The notes below the pieces were generated by a model. That model was not told where the DNA came from. It was given only the letters and a program-made list of their open reading frames with translations, and made no database searches. Below, piece after piece: positions 18,192 to 29,147 of a stretch of DNA of 64,000 nt; position 1 is the stretch's first letter; the number at the start of each line of letters is the position of its first letter. This stretch comes from Rhodococcus sp. NBC_00297 (GTDB taxonomy: Bacteria > Actinomycetota > Actinomycetes > Mycobacteriales > Mycobacteriaceae): NCBI RefSeq assembly GCF_036173065.1, contig NZ_CP108042.1, positions 124,001-188,000 on the forward strand, in the 5' to 3' direction. A program made the position numbers and the translations under genes.

Positions 18192-18210
18192 ACGTGGTAG
18201 CCTACCCTAA
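18192..18210 (-). promoter_or_regulatory. IdeR/DtxR-type iron box before the siderophore reductase
   Basis: On the minus strand TTAGGGTAGGCTACCACGT, close to the DtxR/IdeR consensus in the left half and centre. It is 68 bp upstream of the GTG start at 18124, so the gene should be iron-repressed together with the importer. Confidence 0.75.
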
Positions 18211-18212
18211 TT

Positions 18213-18480
18213 CTATGGTCGGCCCGGTCCGACGTCAGTGGGCGCGTCGTACGCGTCCTGGATTTCATGGCTGATGCGTCCCCGGGTGCTGACCTCGAAG
18301 CCGTTCTCCTTGGCCCACACCCGCACGTCCTGCAGGTCCTGGCGGCCCTTCTTCAGCGCTGCCGCGGATCCGTTCCCGACGAGACTTCTTGCCGCCGACC
18401 TTCTCCGCGTGCTCGATCCAGAATTAGTCGTACAACTCGTTGGCGTGCCCGCTTTTTCTATCAATCGAACAAGCACCATC
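18213..18480 (-). pseudogene. Decayed Lsr2-like nucleoid protein gene
   Basis: The C-terminal segment DVRVWAKENGFEVSTRGRIS followed by HEIQDAYDA is a clear Lsr2 DNA-binding domain. The preceding dimerisation-domain end, FWIEHAEKVGGKKSRRERI, is in another frame and is separated from NELYD by a TAA stop near 18426. A second frame change near 18360 joins the two parts. The N-terminal beta-strands are not recognisable. Lsr2 is an H-NS-like silencer of horizontally acquired AT-rich DNA; this copy cannot make a full protein. A longer continuous minus-strand frame (to 18749) covers it but encodes no family upstream. Confidence 0.65.
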
Positions 18481-18707
18481 AGCTCCTCGCCATGGCCAGT
18501 GGACGCGAACGACGCCAGCAGCGAGCCACCTACATGCGTCACGCGTGCACCACCTCGACGCGCGACTGACGCGGTCCCTCGATCGAAGCCCGAACGCACC
18601 CCGTTCGCCGCTGCTAGTTGGCTGCCTGAGTTGGGACACTCGCCCGCCCGGACGGCGCAAGAGCGCAAGACATCACTGGCCATGACAACCCCCCGGGGCT
18701 GACAGTG

Positions 18708-18738
18708 GTCGGGCGGCGCGCCTCGCGCACCACCCGAC
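18708..18738 (-). terminator. Hairpin terminator after katG
   Basis: Two 14-base arms (GTCGGGYGGYGCGC type) separated by 3 bases pair fully if two G-U pairs are allowed. It lies 24 bp past the katG stop, with no strong T-tract, as is common in high-GC actinobacteria. Confidence 0.65.
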
Positions 18739-18761
18739 CCCCGGGTCATTGGGTCACTGGG

Positions 18762-21462
<2,701 letters not shown>

Positions 21463-21731
21463 GGCACCTACGCTAGACAACGACCGCCCCGCTTGTACAC
21501 CGCTTCTGGACTCGATCAAAGAACGCACTGATCTGTGCGAGCCGAACGGGGTTACCGCACGAGCGTCATCGGCCGCCATCGAGTAGGCGACACGCCCACT
21601 CTGAGCCGCCACCCGGTGACAACCGCACTACCCAAGCACCCCGTGTCAGCTCCTTCCGGCCGAGGTCACACTCGATCCGGTTGTGACGAGAGCCACCCCA
21701 TCCACGCGATCGGTGTGACCGAAGCCAACGC

Positions 21732-22328
21732 ATGCCCCACCGCTTTCCCGAAGCGCCGCGCTCGTGCGATCTTCTCGACCTCGTCGACGACAAGGCGATC
21801 GACCGAGTGAACGGCCGGCGCTCGACGGGTGATGCGTCTGCAGAATCGGGGTCTGGTGGGTTCCTGGTGTGGTTGGTCGACGACAAGGACACCGTGGTGG
21901 TGCGGTCCGCGTCATCTCTACCCGAAGCGGCCGAGGCCGCCCGTGCGTATCGCGCCGCCTGGGGTGGCCACGTGCGGTTCATCGAGGGCCCCGACAACGA
22001 GCTCGTTCCGCGGAGCGAGTGGGGGCCGCTTGTGGAATCGACGGCGCCGCTGCCGTACGTGTTCACGGTCGAGTTGCGCTCACCCCATTCGACCGGAGGT
22101 CAGGAGTTGGTGTCCGCGTTGTGGACCAGTACCGACCTCGCAGAAGCACTCAGGTGGCGCAATCTGCTCCCGGTGGGACTACGACGGCGCACACTCGTGG
22201 TCAGCAACGCCCCCGACGGGCACTATCCCTACCAACAAGTACGGGGTTCAATTTCGTCGGATGACAATTCCGGCTCGGACGGGGTGCCGGACGCTCCACG
22301 TGTCGTCCGAACCTGCAGCTCTGTGTGA
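21732..22328 (+). CDS. Hypothetical protein
   Basis: A 198-aa soluble protein of no family I recognise. The middle (FLVWLVDDKDTVVVRSASS and WGGHVRFIEGPDNELVP) looks like a compact alpha/beta fold. The C-terminal 30 residues are Ser/Asp-rich. No membrane segment or signal peptide is visible. It stands alone between furA, which faces away, and the convergent SDR gene. The start is uncertain, and the interval 22329-22553 after it holds nothing recognised. Confidence 0.5.
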   Translation: MPHRFPEAPRSCDLLDLVDDKAIDRVNGRRSTGDASAESGSGGFLVWLVDDKDTVVVRSASSLPEAAEAARAYRAAWGGHVRFIEGPDNELVPRSEWGPLVESTAPLPYVFTVELRSPHSTGGQELVSALWTSTDLAEALRWRNLLPVGLRRRTLVVSNAPDGHYPYQQVRGSISSDDNSGSDGVPDAPRVVRTCSSV

Positions 22329-22553
22329 CGATCGGAGAGTGACCCCCGCAGCGGCCAGGGTGCATCTACCACCGTGGCCGCGCTGGCGCAAAGGTCTGTC
22401 GATGCGGTCGCTTCGACTAGCCATTCATACTGATATCACTGCCGATAATAGGATCCGCCTACGTGAGGCGTCAGGTACAGGACTCGGTCGAAATCGGGAA
22501 GTTGTCGTGGTCCGGCGGGCCGCTGGGGGCCGGGTCGATCCGCCGCGGATTTG

Positions 22554-23441
22554 TCAATCGTCGAGACGCGGCAGGGGCCGCACTGACGCCGCGCGTACGG
22601 CCGGGCGCCGGTCGAATGCGTGGTTTTCGATGTCTCGGAGAAGCGTGTGAACCGAATCGCTTCGAGACAGTCGCCGCTCGAGCAGGGGGTTGATCAGTCC
22701 ACGGAGGTGATAGTAGGGCCTCCATAGGGCGGGAGAGACGGTCACCGGAGCGCGCCGACCGACGGCGCGCACCAGTGAGTGCGCGGCATCGTCGACCGTC
22801 ATCCGACGATTCAGGGGCCAGGGCAAAAGCTGTCCGATTCGTCGCCCGAATTCGTTGTAGTCCAACGTATCCGTTGCCAATCGGGTGTCGACGATCCCGA
22901 AGTACTGAATGCCGCAGGTGGCGCCGACGGCGGCGAGTTCGATGCGCAGCGATCGACCCAACTGCTCGACCGCTGCCTTCGACACCATATAGGGGGAGCC
23001 GGCTGGTCCCGGTGTGAATGCGGCGCAGGACGAGACGAGTTGGATGTGGCCGCCACTGTCTACGATGTCGTCGATCGCTGCTCGGACGACGTTGAGGACA
23101 CCGCCGAAGTTGACGGCGAGCACCTTGTCGAAGTCGGCAATATCCGCGGTTCTCACCGTTGCGGGTGGCGGCGTGATCCCGGCGTTCGCGATCACGACGT
23201 CCACTGCCCCGAAATGGAGCGCGCTCTCCTGCACGCAGCGCTCCATGGCGTCGTGATCGGTCACGTCACCGTACAACCGGAGGAGGCGGTCATTCGACGA
23301 GCGGGTGCCCGGCTTCTCGAGATCGATGACGGTGACGTAGGCGCCGCGTCGAAGCAGGAGGTCGACCGTGGCAGCGCCGATGCCGTGCGCGCCCCCGGTG
23401 ACGATGCACCGTTTGTTGCCCATCGCGTTCGGCCTGGTCAT
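22554..23441 (-). CDS. Short-chain dehydrogenase/reductase
   Basis: A 295-aa classical SDR. The cofactor motif is VTGGAHGIGAAT; NAGIT and the catalytic SS...Y-x3-K (SCAAF, then YMVSKAAVEQ) are present. The acidic residue after the second strand (VIDLEK) suggests NAD(H) preference. It is the last gene of a four-gene leftward operon and overlaps the flavin monooxygenase stop by 4 bp. It may oxidise or reduce the alcohol/ketone linked to the monooxygenase reaction. Confidence 0.9.
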   Translation of the reverse strand: MTRPNAMGNKRCIVTGGAHGIGAATVDLLLRRGAYVTVIDLEKPGTRSSNDRLLRLYGDVTDHDAMERCVQESALHFGAVDVVIANAGITPPPATVRTADIADFDKVLAVNFGGVLNVVRAAIDDIVDSGGHIQLVSSCAAFTPGPAGSPYMVSKAAVEQLGRSLRIELAAVGATCGIQYFGIVDTRLATDTLDYNEFGRRIGQLLPWPLNRRMTVDDAAHSLVRAVGRRAPVTVSPALWRPYYHLRGLINPLLERRLSRSDSVHTLLRDIENHAFDRRPAVRAASVRPLPRLDD

Positions 23442-24910
23442 CCGACGACCCCGAATTCGAAGTCGGCGATGTCGAGGTCGGCCAACGCCCGTTCGAAGTT
23501 GCGTACCGAACCAGGCCAGAAGGTGACGTTACGCCCGCTGGGACTGAGGTAGTAGCTGCTGCAGCCACCCGCATTCCATACGGATTTCTGCAGGGCCCGG
23601 TCCACGTCGGCGGTGAATCGCGCTTGGATTTCCCTGCGGACGTCGACCGACACCGCTTGCTGTTCGTCCATCGCCCGGAGACACGCGAGCACGTAGTCGA
23701 CCTGCGCCTCGATGGTGACAACCTGCGAGGTGTAGACCACCGAGTTCGGGCCGAGGAGAATGAAGAAGTTCGGGAAGCCGTGGACCGACGTGCCGTTGTA
23801 GGACGTCATTTCCCCATCTCTCCATGCGTCGTTGAGCGAGATCCCGTGTCGTCCGACGATGCGGCGGAACCCGGAATGACCGGCCACTTGAAAGCCCGTG
23901 CCGAGGATGATCGTGTCCAGCTCGTGCTGGTGTCCGTCGGAAGTTTCGATGCCGTTCGGGTGCACCATCGCGATCGGGTTGGTCTCCACGTGCACGTTGT
24001 CGCGACAGAGCGCCGGATAGAAGGCGTTGGAATACGTCGGGCGTTTGCACCCGAACCGGTAGGTCGGTGTCAGCTTCCGACGCAGCGTGGTGTCCGGGAC
24101 CTGGCGACGCAGATGAATCCGTCCCAGCACTGCCGCAGGGAACAGCAGTGACGGGTGACGGACAAGGCCTGGCACGAACGCGGCCTGGACCCCCGAGAAC
24201 ATGGACCGGAGCGCACGCTGCGTTCGAGGACAGAGAGTGAAGATGCGGGCGAAGGTGGAGTGAATTCGCCTGTCCGGGTGCGGCAGAATCCACGTCGGCG
24301 TGCGCTGGAACAACGTGAGATGGGCGGCGTCCGGAGCCACTCGGGGCAGGAACTGGACGGCCGAGGCGCCAGTGCCGATGACCCCGACGTTCTTGCCCAC
24401 CAGGTCGCGGCTGTGATCCCATTGGGCGGAATGAAAGACCGCGCCCTCGAAAGATTGCAACCCGGGCAAATCGGGTGTCGACGGCTCACTGAACGGACCG
24501 AGCGCTCCGATCAGGATTCGCGCGGACCACGTTCCACCGCTCGTCTCGACGATCCAGCGCGCGCTCTGCTCGTTCCACGTTGCTAGACGAACCTCGTGAT
24601 TCAACTTGATGCGATCGGCGATTCCGCCGTTCTCGACGCAGGACTGGAGGTAGTCCTCGATCTCTGGTTGGAGCGCGTACAGGCGCGTCCATTCGGGGTT
24701 CGGGGCGAACGAGAAGGAGTAGAGCGCGGAGGGGATGTCGCACTGCGCTCCGGGGTAGGTGTTGACGTGCCAGGTACCCCCGACGGCGTCGTGTCGCTCG
24801 AACACGAGGAAGTCGCCGCGGCCCTCCTGGTCGAGGCGCAGTGCGGCACCGAGACCGCCGAAGCCTGCCCCGATGATCGCGACGTCGATGCGAGGATAAG
24901 TGTTGATCAT
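23438..24910 (-). CDS. Flavin-containing / Baeyer-Villiger-type monooxygenase
   Basis: A 490-aa NAD(P)H-dependent flavoprotein. An N-terminal FAD motif GAGFGGLGAALRL, the GGTWHVNTYPGAQCDIPSALYSFSF region and a second Rossmann motif (GVIGTGASAVQFLP) match class B monooxygenases such as cyclohexanone-type enzymes. The segment between them (FHSAQWDH) approximates the Baeyer-Villiger fingerprint FxGxxxHxxxW only loosely, so N- or C-oxidation is also possible. The start ATG 24910 has GGGAGA upstream. It sits between the ferredoxin-type reductase and the SDR. Confidence 0.88.
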   Translation of the reverse strand: MINTYPRIDVAIIGAGFGGLGAALRLDQEGRGDFLVFERHDAVGGTWHVNTYPGAQCDIPSALYSFSFAPNPEWTRLYALQPEIEDYLQSCVENGGIADRIKLNHEVRLATWNEQSARWIVETSGGTWSARILIGALGPFSEPSTPDLPGLQSFEGAVFHSAQWDHSRDLVGKNVGVIGTGASAVQFLPRVAPDAAHLTLFQRTPTWILPHPDRRIHSTFARIFTLCPRTQRALRSMFSGVQAAFVPGLVRHPSLLFPAAVLGRIHLRRQVPDTTLRRKLTPTYRFGCKRPTYSNAFYPALCRDNVHVETNPIAMVHPNGIETSDGHQHELDTIILGTGFQVAGHSGFRRIVGRHGISLNDAWRDGEMTSYNGTSVHGFPNFFILLGPNSVVYTSQVVTIEAQVDYVLACLRAMDEQQAVSVDVRREIQARFTADVDRALQKSVWNAGGCSSYYLSPSGRNVTFWPGSVRNFERALADLDIADFEFGVVG

Positions 24911-24929
24911 CGGTCTCCCGGGTTGTGTG

Positions 24930-26042
24930 TCACAGGTCGAGGACGAGATTGGTGTCGCGAGCGGCGCGCGAGACGCACAGCGCCATCGACGAGGACTGCT
25001 CCATCGGTCGGAGTACCCTGTCGAGGTGCCGGGGTTCACCGGACCGATAGCGCACGACGCACGCTCCGCAGAAGCCTTGCCGGCAGGAAAACGCTTGTTC
25101 GGGCCGCAGGCGGCGGACCGCGTCCAATGCGGTTTCGGTGGGCCCGACGACGATCTTCTCACCGGTCGACATCAGGGTCAGAGCGAAGGGCTCGCCGTCT
25201 ACGACCGGCGGGGGCGAGAAGAGTTCGGCGTGGAACTCCACGTCGGGCAGTGCGCGCGCGCGCACTCGCATGATCTGCGTCAGGGCGGCCGGCCCACAGA
25301 CGTACATGGCGGTCCCCGGCCGCGCCAGCGAGGCGATAGCCTCCGAGTCGGGGAGACCGTCCTCGTCGTCGCTTCGGATGATCAGTCGCCCGCCCGACAT
25401 GGCAGCGAGTTCACCGAGCATCGCAAGAAACGGCATGCTCGCCCGCGCTCGGCCGTGGTAGTACAGGGTCCACGGTGTCGATAACGACGCTGTCGCCTCG
25501 ATCATCGACAGGATGGGCGTGATACCGATACCGGCGGCGACGAAGAGGTAGCTCGGTGCCGCGGACAGCGGAAAGGCATTGCGTGGTCCGCGGACTCGAA
25601 CGTGCGACCCGACGGGTAGGGCGTGGATCTCGGCGGACACCGAGCCGCCCTCGACACGTCGGACCGCGATCCGGTGATGACGTCCACCGGGGACCGAGCC
25701 AGCGAGCGAGTACTGCCGCGTTGCGCCCGACGGTGTGGTGAGGTCGACATGGGCACCGGCCTTCCATCGGTGCACAGGTGCCCCGTCGGACCGACGCAGC
25801 AGCAGCGAGCGGACACCGTCGGCCTCGTCGACGGCGTCGTCGACGACCATGTCGACGTCGTAGCCGACGCGCCGGAGCGATGCGGTCGAGTCGGTCTTCG
25901 TGTGCGCCGCAAGCAGGGCGTACAGGCCGGAAGCTGCGCCGATTCCGCGTAGAACCATTCCCGGTTCAGCGGGTGCGACCGAACCGAGGCGTTCGAACAC
26001 CGCGCCTCCGGCATCAGGGGGGGACGGCACCGTCGTCGTCAC
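24930..26042 (-). CDS. Oxidoreductase with C-terminal [2Fe-2S] ferredoxin domain
   Basis: A 370-aa electron-transfer protein. The central ferredoxin-reductase module binds flavin (RQYSLAGS) and NAD(P)H (VAAGIGITPILSM). The C-terminal plant-type [2Fe-2S] domain has C-x4-C-x2-C (SCRQGFCGACVV) and a later Cys (ALCVS). This is the domain order of phthalate-dioxygenase/VanB-type reductases. The GTG start at 26042 overlaps the stop of the hydrolase gene (GTGA). It may feed electrons to the non-haem protein encoded just upstream. Confidence 0.9.
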   Translation of the reverse strand: MTTTVPSPPDAGGAVFERLGSVAPAEPGMVLRGIGAASGLYALLAAHTKTDSTASLRRVGYDVDMVVDDAVDEADGVRSLLLRRSDGAPVHRWKAGAHVDLTTPSGATRQYSLAGSVPGGRHHRIAVRRVEGGSVSAEIHALPVGSHVRVRGPRNAFPLSAAPSYLFVAAGIGITPILSMIEATASLSTPWTLYYHGRARASMPFLAMLGELAAMSGGRLIIRSDDEDGLPDSEAIASLARPGTAMYVCGPAALTQIMRVRARALPDVEFHAELFSPPPVVDGEPFALTLMSTGEKIVVGPTETALDAVRRLRPEQAFSCRQGFCGACVVRYRSGEPRHLDRVLRPMEQSSSMALCVSRAARDTNLVLDL

Positions 26043-26956
26043 TGTTGCGCCGCGACGGCTGCGGGTGACAGAGCCAGGTACCGCACGGCTTTGTCGATAT
26101 TGCCCATCGACGACGGGTGGAATCCGGGCCTGACGTACAGGGCCAACTGTACGAAGAGGAAGGACAGGCCGGGGATCAAGTGTCGACGCGATGCACGGGC
26201 GAAAGCGAGGGGCCACGGCGTCCGCGCGCGACCGGAAAAATATCCTCGCCTCGTCGGGGCGGGTGTGGCAACGCGGTCTCGATAGAGATGCGAGGCGGTG
26301 GTGAACCACAGGAGCGCGAGACCGGCACTGGCGATGACGGCGGTGCGGACCCGCCGGAAGTAACCGCCGTCGACGTACTGGTACGCATCGAACGCCACGT
26401 TGCGGTGTTCGAGCTCCTCGGCGCCGTGCCACCGCAGCAGATCCAGCATTGTGGGATCCACGCCGATCCGATCGAACTCGGCGTTGTCGAGCAACCACTC
26501 ACCGACCACGGCGGTGAAATGCTCAGCTGCGGCGTAGATTCCAAGGCGTTCGTGGAGCCAGGCGCGTCCTGCGCGGCCGCGCAGTCCGTGATCGCCGAAC
26601 ACGACGTCGACGGCGTAGCCGATTCTGGTCAGCACGGGGTCGACGTCCACTCCGTGTGTGCGGAGGTAGTCGCGGAAGCTCTCGTGCGACGCGGCATGGG
26701 TGGTCTCCTGGCCGACGAATCCCACCACTTCCTCGTGAAGGCGCCGGTCGTCGATCAGGGTGAGCGCACGGGCGAAGACATCGGCCATCGCGCGCTCACC
26801 TTCCGGGAGAACCAGGTGCATGACGTTCCAGAAATGGGTGGCGTACCAGTCGTTCGGGATGTACTGCAGTGGCACGTCCGTCCAGTCGAATTTCACCGCC
26901 CTGGCGGTGATGGCGTACGACTCGTCGGTGTACTCGACGCCGTGACTCTTGTTCAC
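26039..26956 (-). CDS. Predicted metal-dependent hydrolase family protein (PF10118-like)
   Basis: A 305-aa helical protein with regularly spaced Glu/His motifs: ETTHAASHE, the HFTAVVGEW region and EELEHRNVAFD. These look like a carboxylate-bridged di-iron centre; the family is annotated as metal-dependent hydrolase but resembles di-iron oxygenases. Two or three hydrophobic segments near the C-terminus suggest membrane association. The GTG at 26956 is chosen for its GGGAGA site; longer starts run into the palindrome at 26977. As first gene of the operon, with a ferredoxin-type reductase next, an oxygenase role is plausible but unproven. Confidence 0.8.
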   Translation of the reverse strand: MNKSHGVEYTDESYAITARAVKFDWTDVPLQYIPNDWYATHFWNVMHLVLPEGERAMADVFARALTLIDDRRLHEEVVGFVGQETTHAASHESFRDYLRTHGVDVDPVLTRIGYAVDVVFGDHGLRGRAGRAWLHERLGIYAAAEHFTAVVGEWLLDNAEFDRIGVDPTMLDLLRWHGAEELEHRNVAFDAYQYVDGGYFRRVRTAVIASAGLALLWFTTASHLYRDRVATPAPTRRGYFSGRARTPWPLAFARASRRHLIPGLSFLFVQLALYVRPGFHPSSMGNIDKAVRYLALSPAAVAAQQ

Positions 26957-26976
26957 ATCATCTCCCTCGTCGAGTT

Positions 26977-27017
26977 CAATGTAACAGAGCAACGAATATT
27001 GTTGCAATGTTGCATTG
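26977..27017. promoter_or_regulatory. Long inverted repeat between the oxidoreductase operon and tetR
   Basis: Outer arms CAATGTAACA (26977-26986) and TGTTGCATTG (27008-27017) match at 9 of 10 positions; inner arms GCAAC and GTTGC add symmetry. It fills the short divergent promoter region and is the natural operator for the TetR protein encoded at 27039. Confidence 0.65.
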
Positions 27018-27038
27018 TGTCGCGAGTACGATCATTCG

Positions 27039-27677
27039 ATGCCAGCGGAGAACGACGACCAGCCGATCCTCGACGCCGCGTTGGAGCTGTTCGGCGAAAT
27101 CGGCATCGACAGGACCACGGTGGGCGACATCGCCGACCGTGCCAAAGTCAATCGGGTGACGGTGTACCGCCGCCACGGCTCCAAGATCGACGTGCTGCAG
27201 AAGGTGATGGCGCGCGAAGCAGACCGACTCTTCGTCCGCGTGTCCGAAGCGGCGTCCGGCCTGCTGTCGCCGCAGGACCGCATCGCGCACGCCTTCGCTG
27301 CCACGGTGGTGCTCGTGCGGTCCAACCCGATCTTGCGAGCGATGTTCGTATCCGGCGAGTCCGCCGTGCTCGAGGAACTGACGGTCCACGGCTCGCGGTT
27401 CCTCGAGCGGGCGATAGTCGTCGCCGACGCGATCGCCCGGCCGACGGGAAGTGCAAACGATCGATACGTGATCCCGGAGGCAACCGAGGTCGTCGTGCGT
27501 GTGGTGCACTCGATACTCCTGACGCCACACGCCCGCGTCCCGCTCGACACGACCGACGACTTGGTGGCATTCGGCTATCGGAACGTGGTGCCGATCCTGA
27601 CGGCCACGACGCCCTCGCCGGTAGCGACGGCGTCAGCTGCGATGCCTGAGTCCGAGAACGCGGTCGAGAACGGGTGA
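27039..27677 (+). CDS. TetR-family transcriptional regulator
   Basis: A 212-aa TetR protein. The N-terminal helix-turn-helix (ILDAALELFGEIGIDRTTVGDIADRAKV, then NRVTVYRRHGSK) is typical; the C-terminal ligand domain is divergent. It is transcribed away from the metal-dependent hydrolase operon and probably represses it through the inverted repeat at 26977. Its last 45 bp overlap the 3' end of the convergent aldehyde dehydrogenase gene. Confidence 0.9.
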   Translation: MPAENDDQPILDAALELFGEIGIDRTTVGDIADRAKVNRVTVYRRHGSKIDVLQKVMAREADRLFVRVSEAASGLLSPQDRIAHAFAATVVLVRSNPILRAMFVSGESAVLEELTVHGSRFLERAIVVADAIARPTGSANDRYVIPEATEVVVRVVHSILLTPHARVPLDTTDDLVAFGYRNVVPILTATTPSPVATASAAMPESENAVENG

Positions 27678-29147
27678 GATCCACGGTCGCCGCTTCAGCG
27701 TGGTCAGATCGAATCCCGGTAAGAGCCACCGTTTCTCGACGCGCGAGCGGGTTCGGCAAAATTCGTAGAACCCCTCCTCGCCGTGCACGCGACCGAATCC
27801 ACTTGCTCGCAGACCGCCCATCGGTACCGATCCCATGCCGGCGAACGCGATGACGGAATTGACGGTCACCTGCCCGCAAGAGAGTTGACGGGCGATGGCG
27901 TCGCCGTGGCGACGCGAGAACACCGATGCGCCGAGGGCGTACTGGTGGTCGTTCGCCCGGCGGACGGCATCGTCCACGTTCGACACTGTCGTCACCGTCA
28001 CCGTCGGCCCGAACGTCTCCTCCCGAATCGCGTCGTTGTTCTCGGGAACGTCGGTGAGAACGATCGGCCCTATCACAGCGGAACCGATCGAGCTCGGCCC
28101 GCCGAACAGTGCCCGCCCCCCTGCGGCGAGCGCCGCATCGACATGGCGGCGCACGACGTCGATCTGAGCGGGCATGGTCATCGGCCCGTACGTCGCCTTC
28201 CTACCCATCCCCGGCTCGGCTCTACGCGCGTGTCGAACCAGCTCGGCGGTAAACGCCGGGGCCACAGCCTCATCGACGTAGACGCGCTCGACTCCGACGC
28301 ACGTCTGTCCGGCATTGGTGAAGGCACCCCACGCCACCGCGCGGGCTGCCGCTGCGATGTCGGCGTCGGCCGCCACGATCACCGGATCTTTGCCTCCGCA
28401 CTCCAGAACCACGGGTGTGAGCGTTCGGGCGCAGCGTTCCATGACCGCGGTGCCGGTCGCCGTCGACCCGGTGAACGCGATTTTGTCCACTCCCGATTCG
28501 CAGAGCGCGACGCCCGTGTCACCGAAGCCGGTCACCACGGACAGCACGCCCACCTGTATGCCAGGATTCGCAGCCGCAAAGGCTTGTGCGTAGAGGACCG
28601 CGACACCGGGAGTGTGCTCACTCGGCTTGAGTACCACAGTGTTTCCTGCGGCCAGCGCCGCGGACACCGCGCCGTTGGCGGTGTACAGCGGGTAATTCCA
28701 CGGCCCGATCACACCCACGACGCCGAGTGGCACACGGTCGATGCGCGCGCGGGAGTTCGCGAGCAGGAGACCGGGCCGCACGCGGCGTGTCTGCAGCAGG
28801 CGTGCGGCGTTCTTCTCGTTCCACGCGATGTGTTCGAGGGTGAGAACCACCTCGAGGAGCGCGTCTTCGAGGGGCTTGCCGGTCTCGCGATGAATCAGCT
28901 CGGCGAACTCGGCTCGGCGTGACCAGATTTCGGCGCGCCACTGTCGCAGGTGACGACTCCGGCTTGCCACCGGCAACGACGACCAGGCCTCGAATGCACG
29001 GCGCGCCGTGTCGACGACCGATCCGACGTCCTGCTCGGTCGATACGGTGCAGCACCCCACGAGCGTTCCGTCCGCCGGGGAGCGGGACTCGAACGTCGTC
29101 GGCGACGTGTTCTTCGTCCGCAGCCCCGGTGCCACGTCGGCATTCAC
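27633..29147 (-). CDS. Aldehyde dehydrogenase (NAD(P)+-dependent)
   Basis: A 504-aa aldehyde dehydrogenase oxidising an aldehyde to its acid. The motifs are complete: GVIGPWNYPL, FTGSTATG cofactor loop, the Glu in VLECGGKDP and the catalytic Cys in NAGQTCVG. The start overlaps the acyl-CoA ligase stop by 4 bp, so aldehyde, acid and acyl-CoA formation are encoded in sequence. This suggests use of a fatty or aryl-alkyl aldehyde that then enters beta-oxidation. Confidence 0.94.
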   Translation of the reverse strand: MNADVAPGLRTKNTSPTTFESRSPADGTLVGCCTVSTEQDVGSVVDTARRAFEAWSSLPVASRSRHLRQWRAEIWSRRAEFAELIHRETGKPLEDALLEVVLTLEHIAWNEKNAARLLQTRRVRPGLLLANSRARIDRVPLGVVGVIGPWNYPLYTANGAVSAALAAGNTVVLKPSEHTPGVAVLYAQAFAAANPGIQVGVLSVVTGFGDTGVALCESGVDKIAFTGSTATGTAVMERCARTLTPVVLECGGKDPVIVAADADIAAAARAVAWGAFTNAGQTCVGVERVYVDEAVAPAFTAELVRHARRAEPGMGRKATYGPMTMPAQIDVVRRHVDAALAAGGRALFGGPSSIGSAVIGPIVLTDVPENNDAIREETFGPTVTVTTVSNVDDAVRRANDHQYALGASVFSRRHGDAIARQLSCGQVTVNSVIAFAGMGSVPMGGLRASGFGRVHGEEGFYEFCRTRSRVEKRWLLPGFDLTTLKRRPWISPVLDRVLGLRHRS

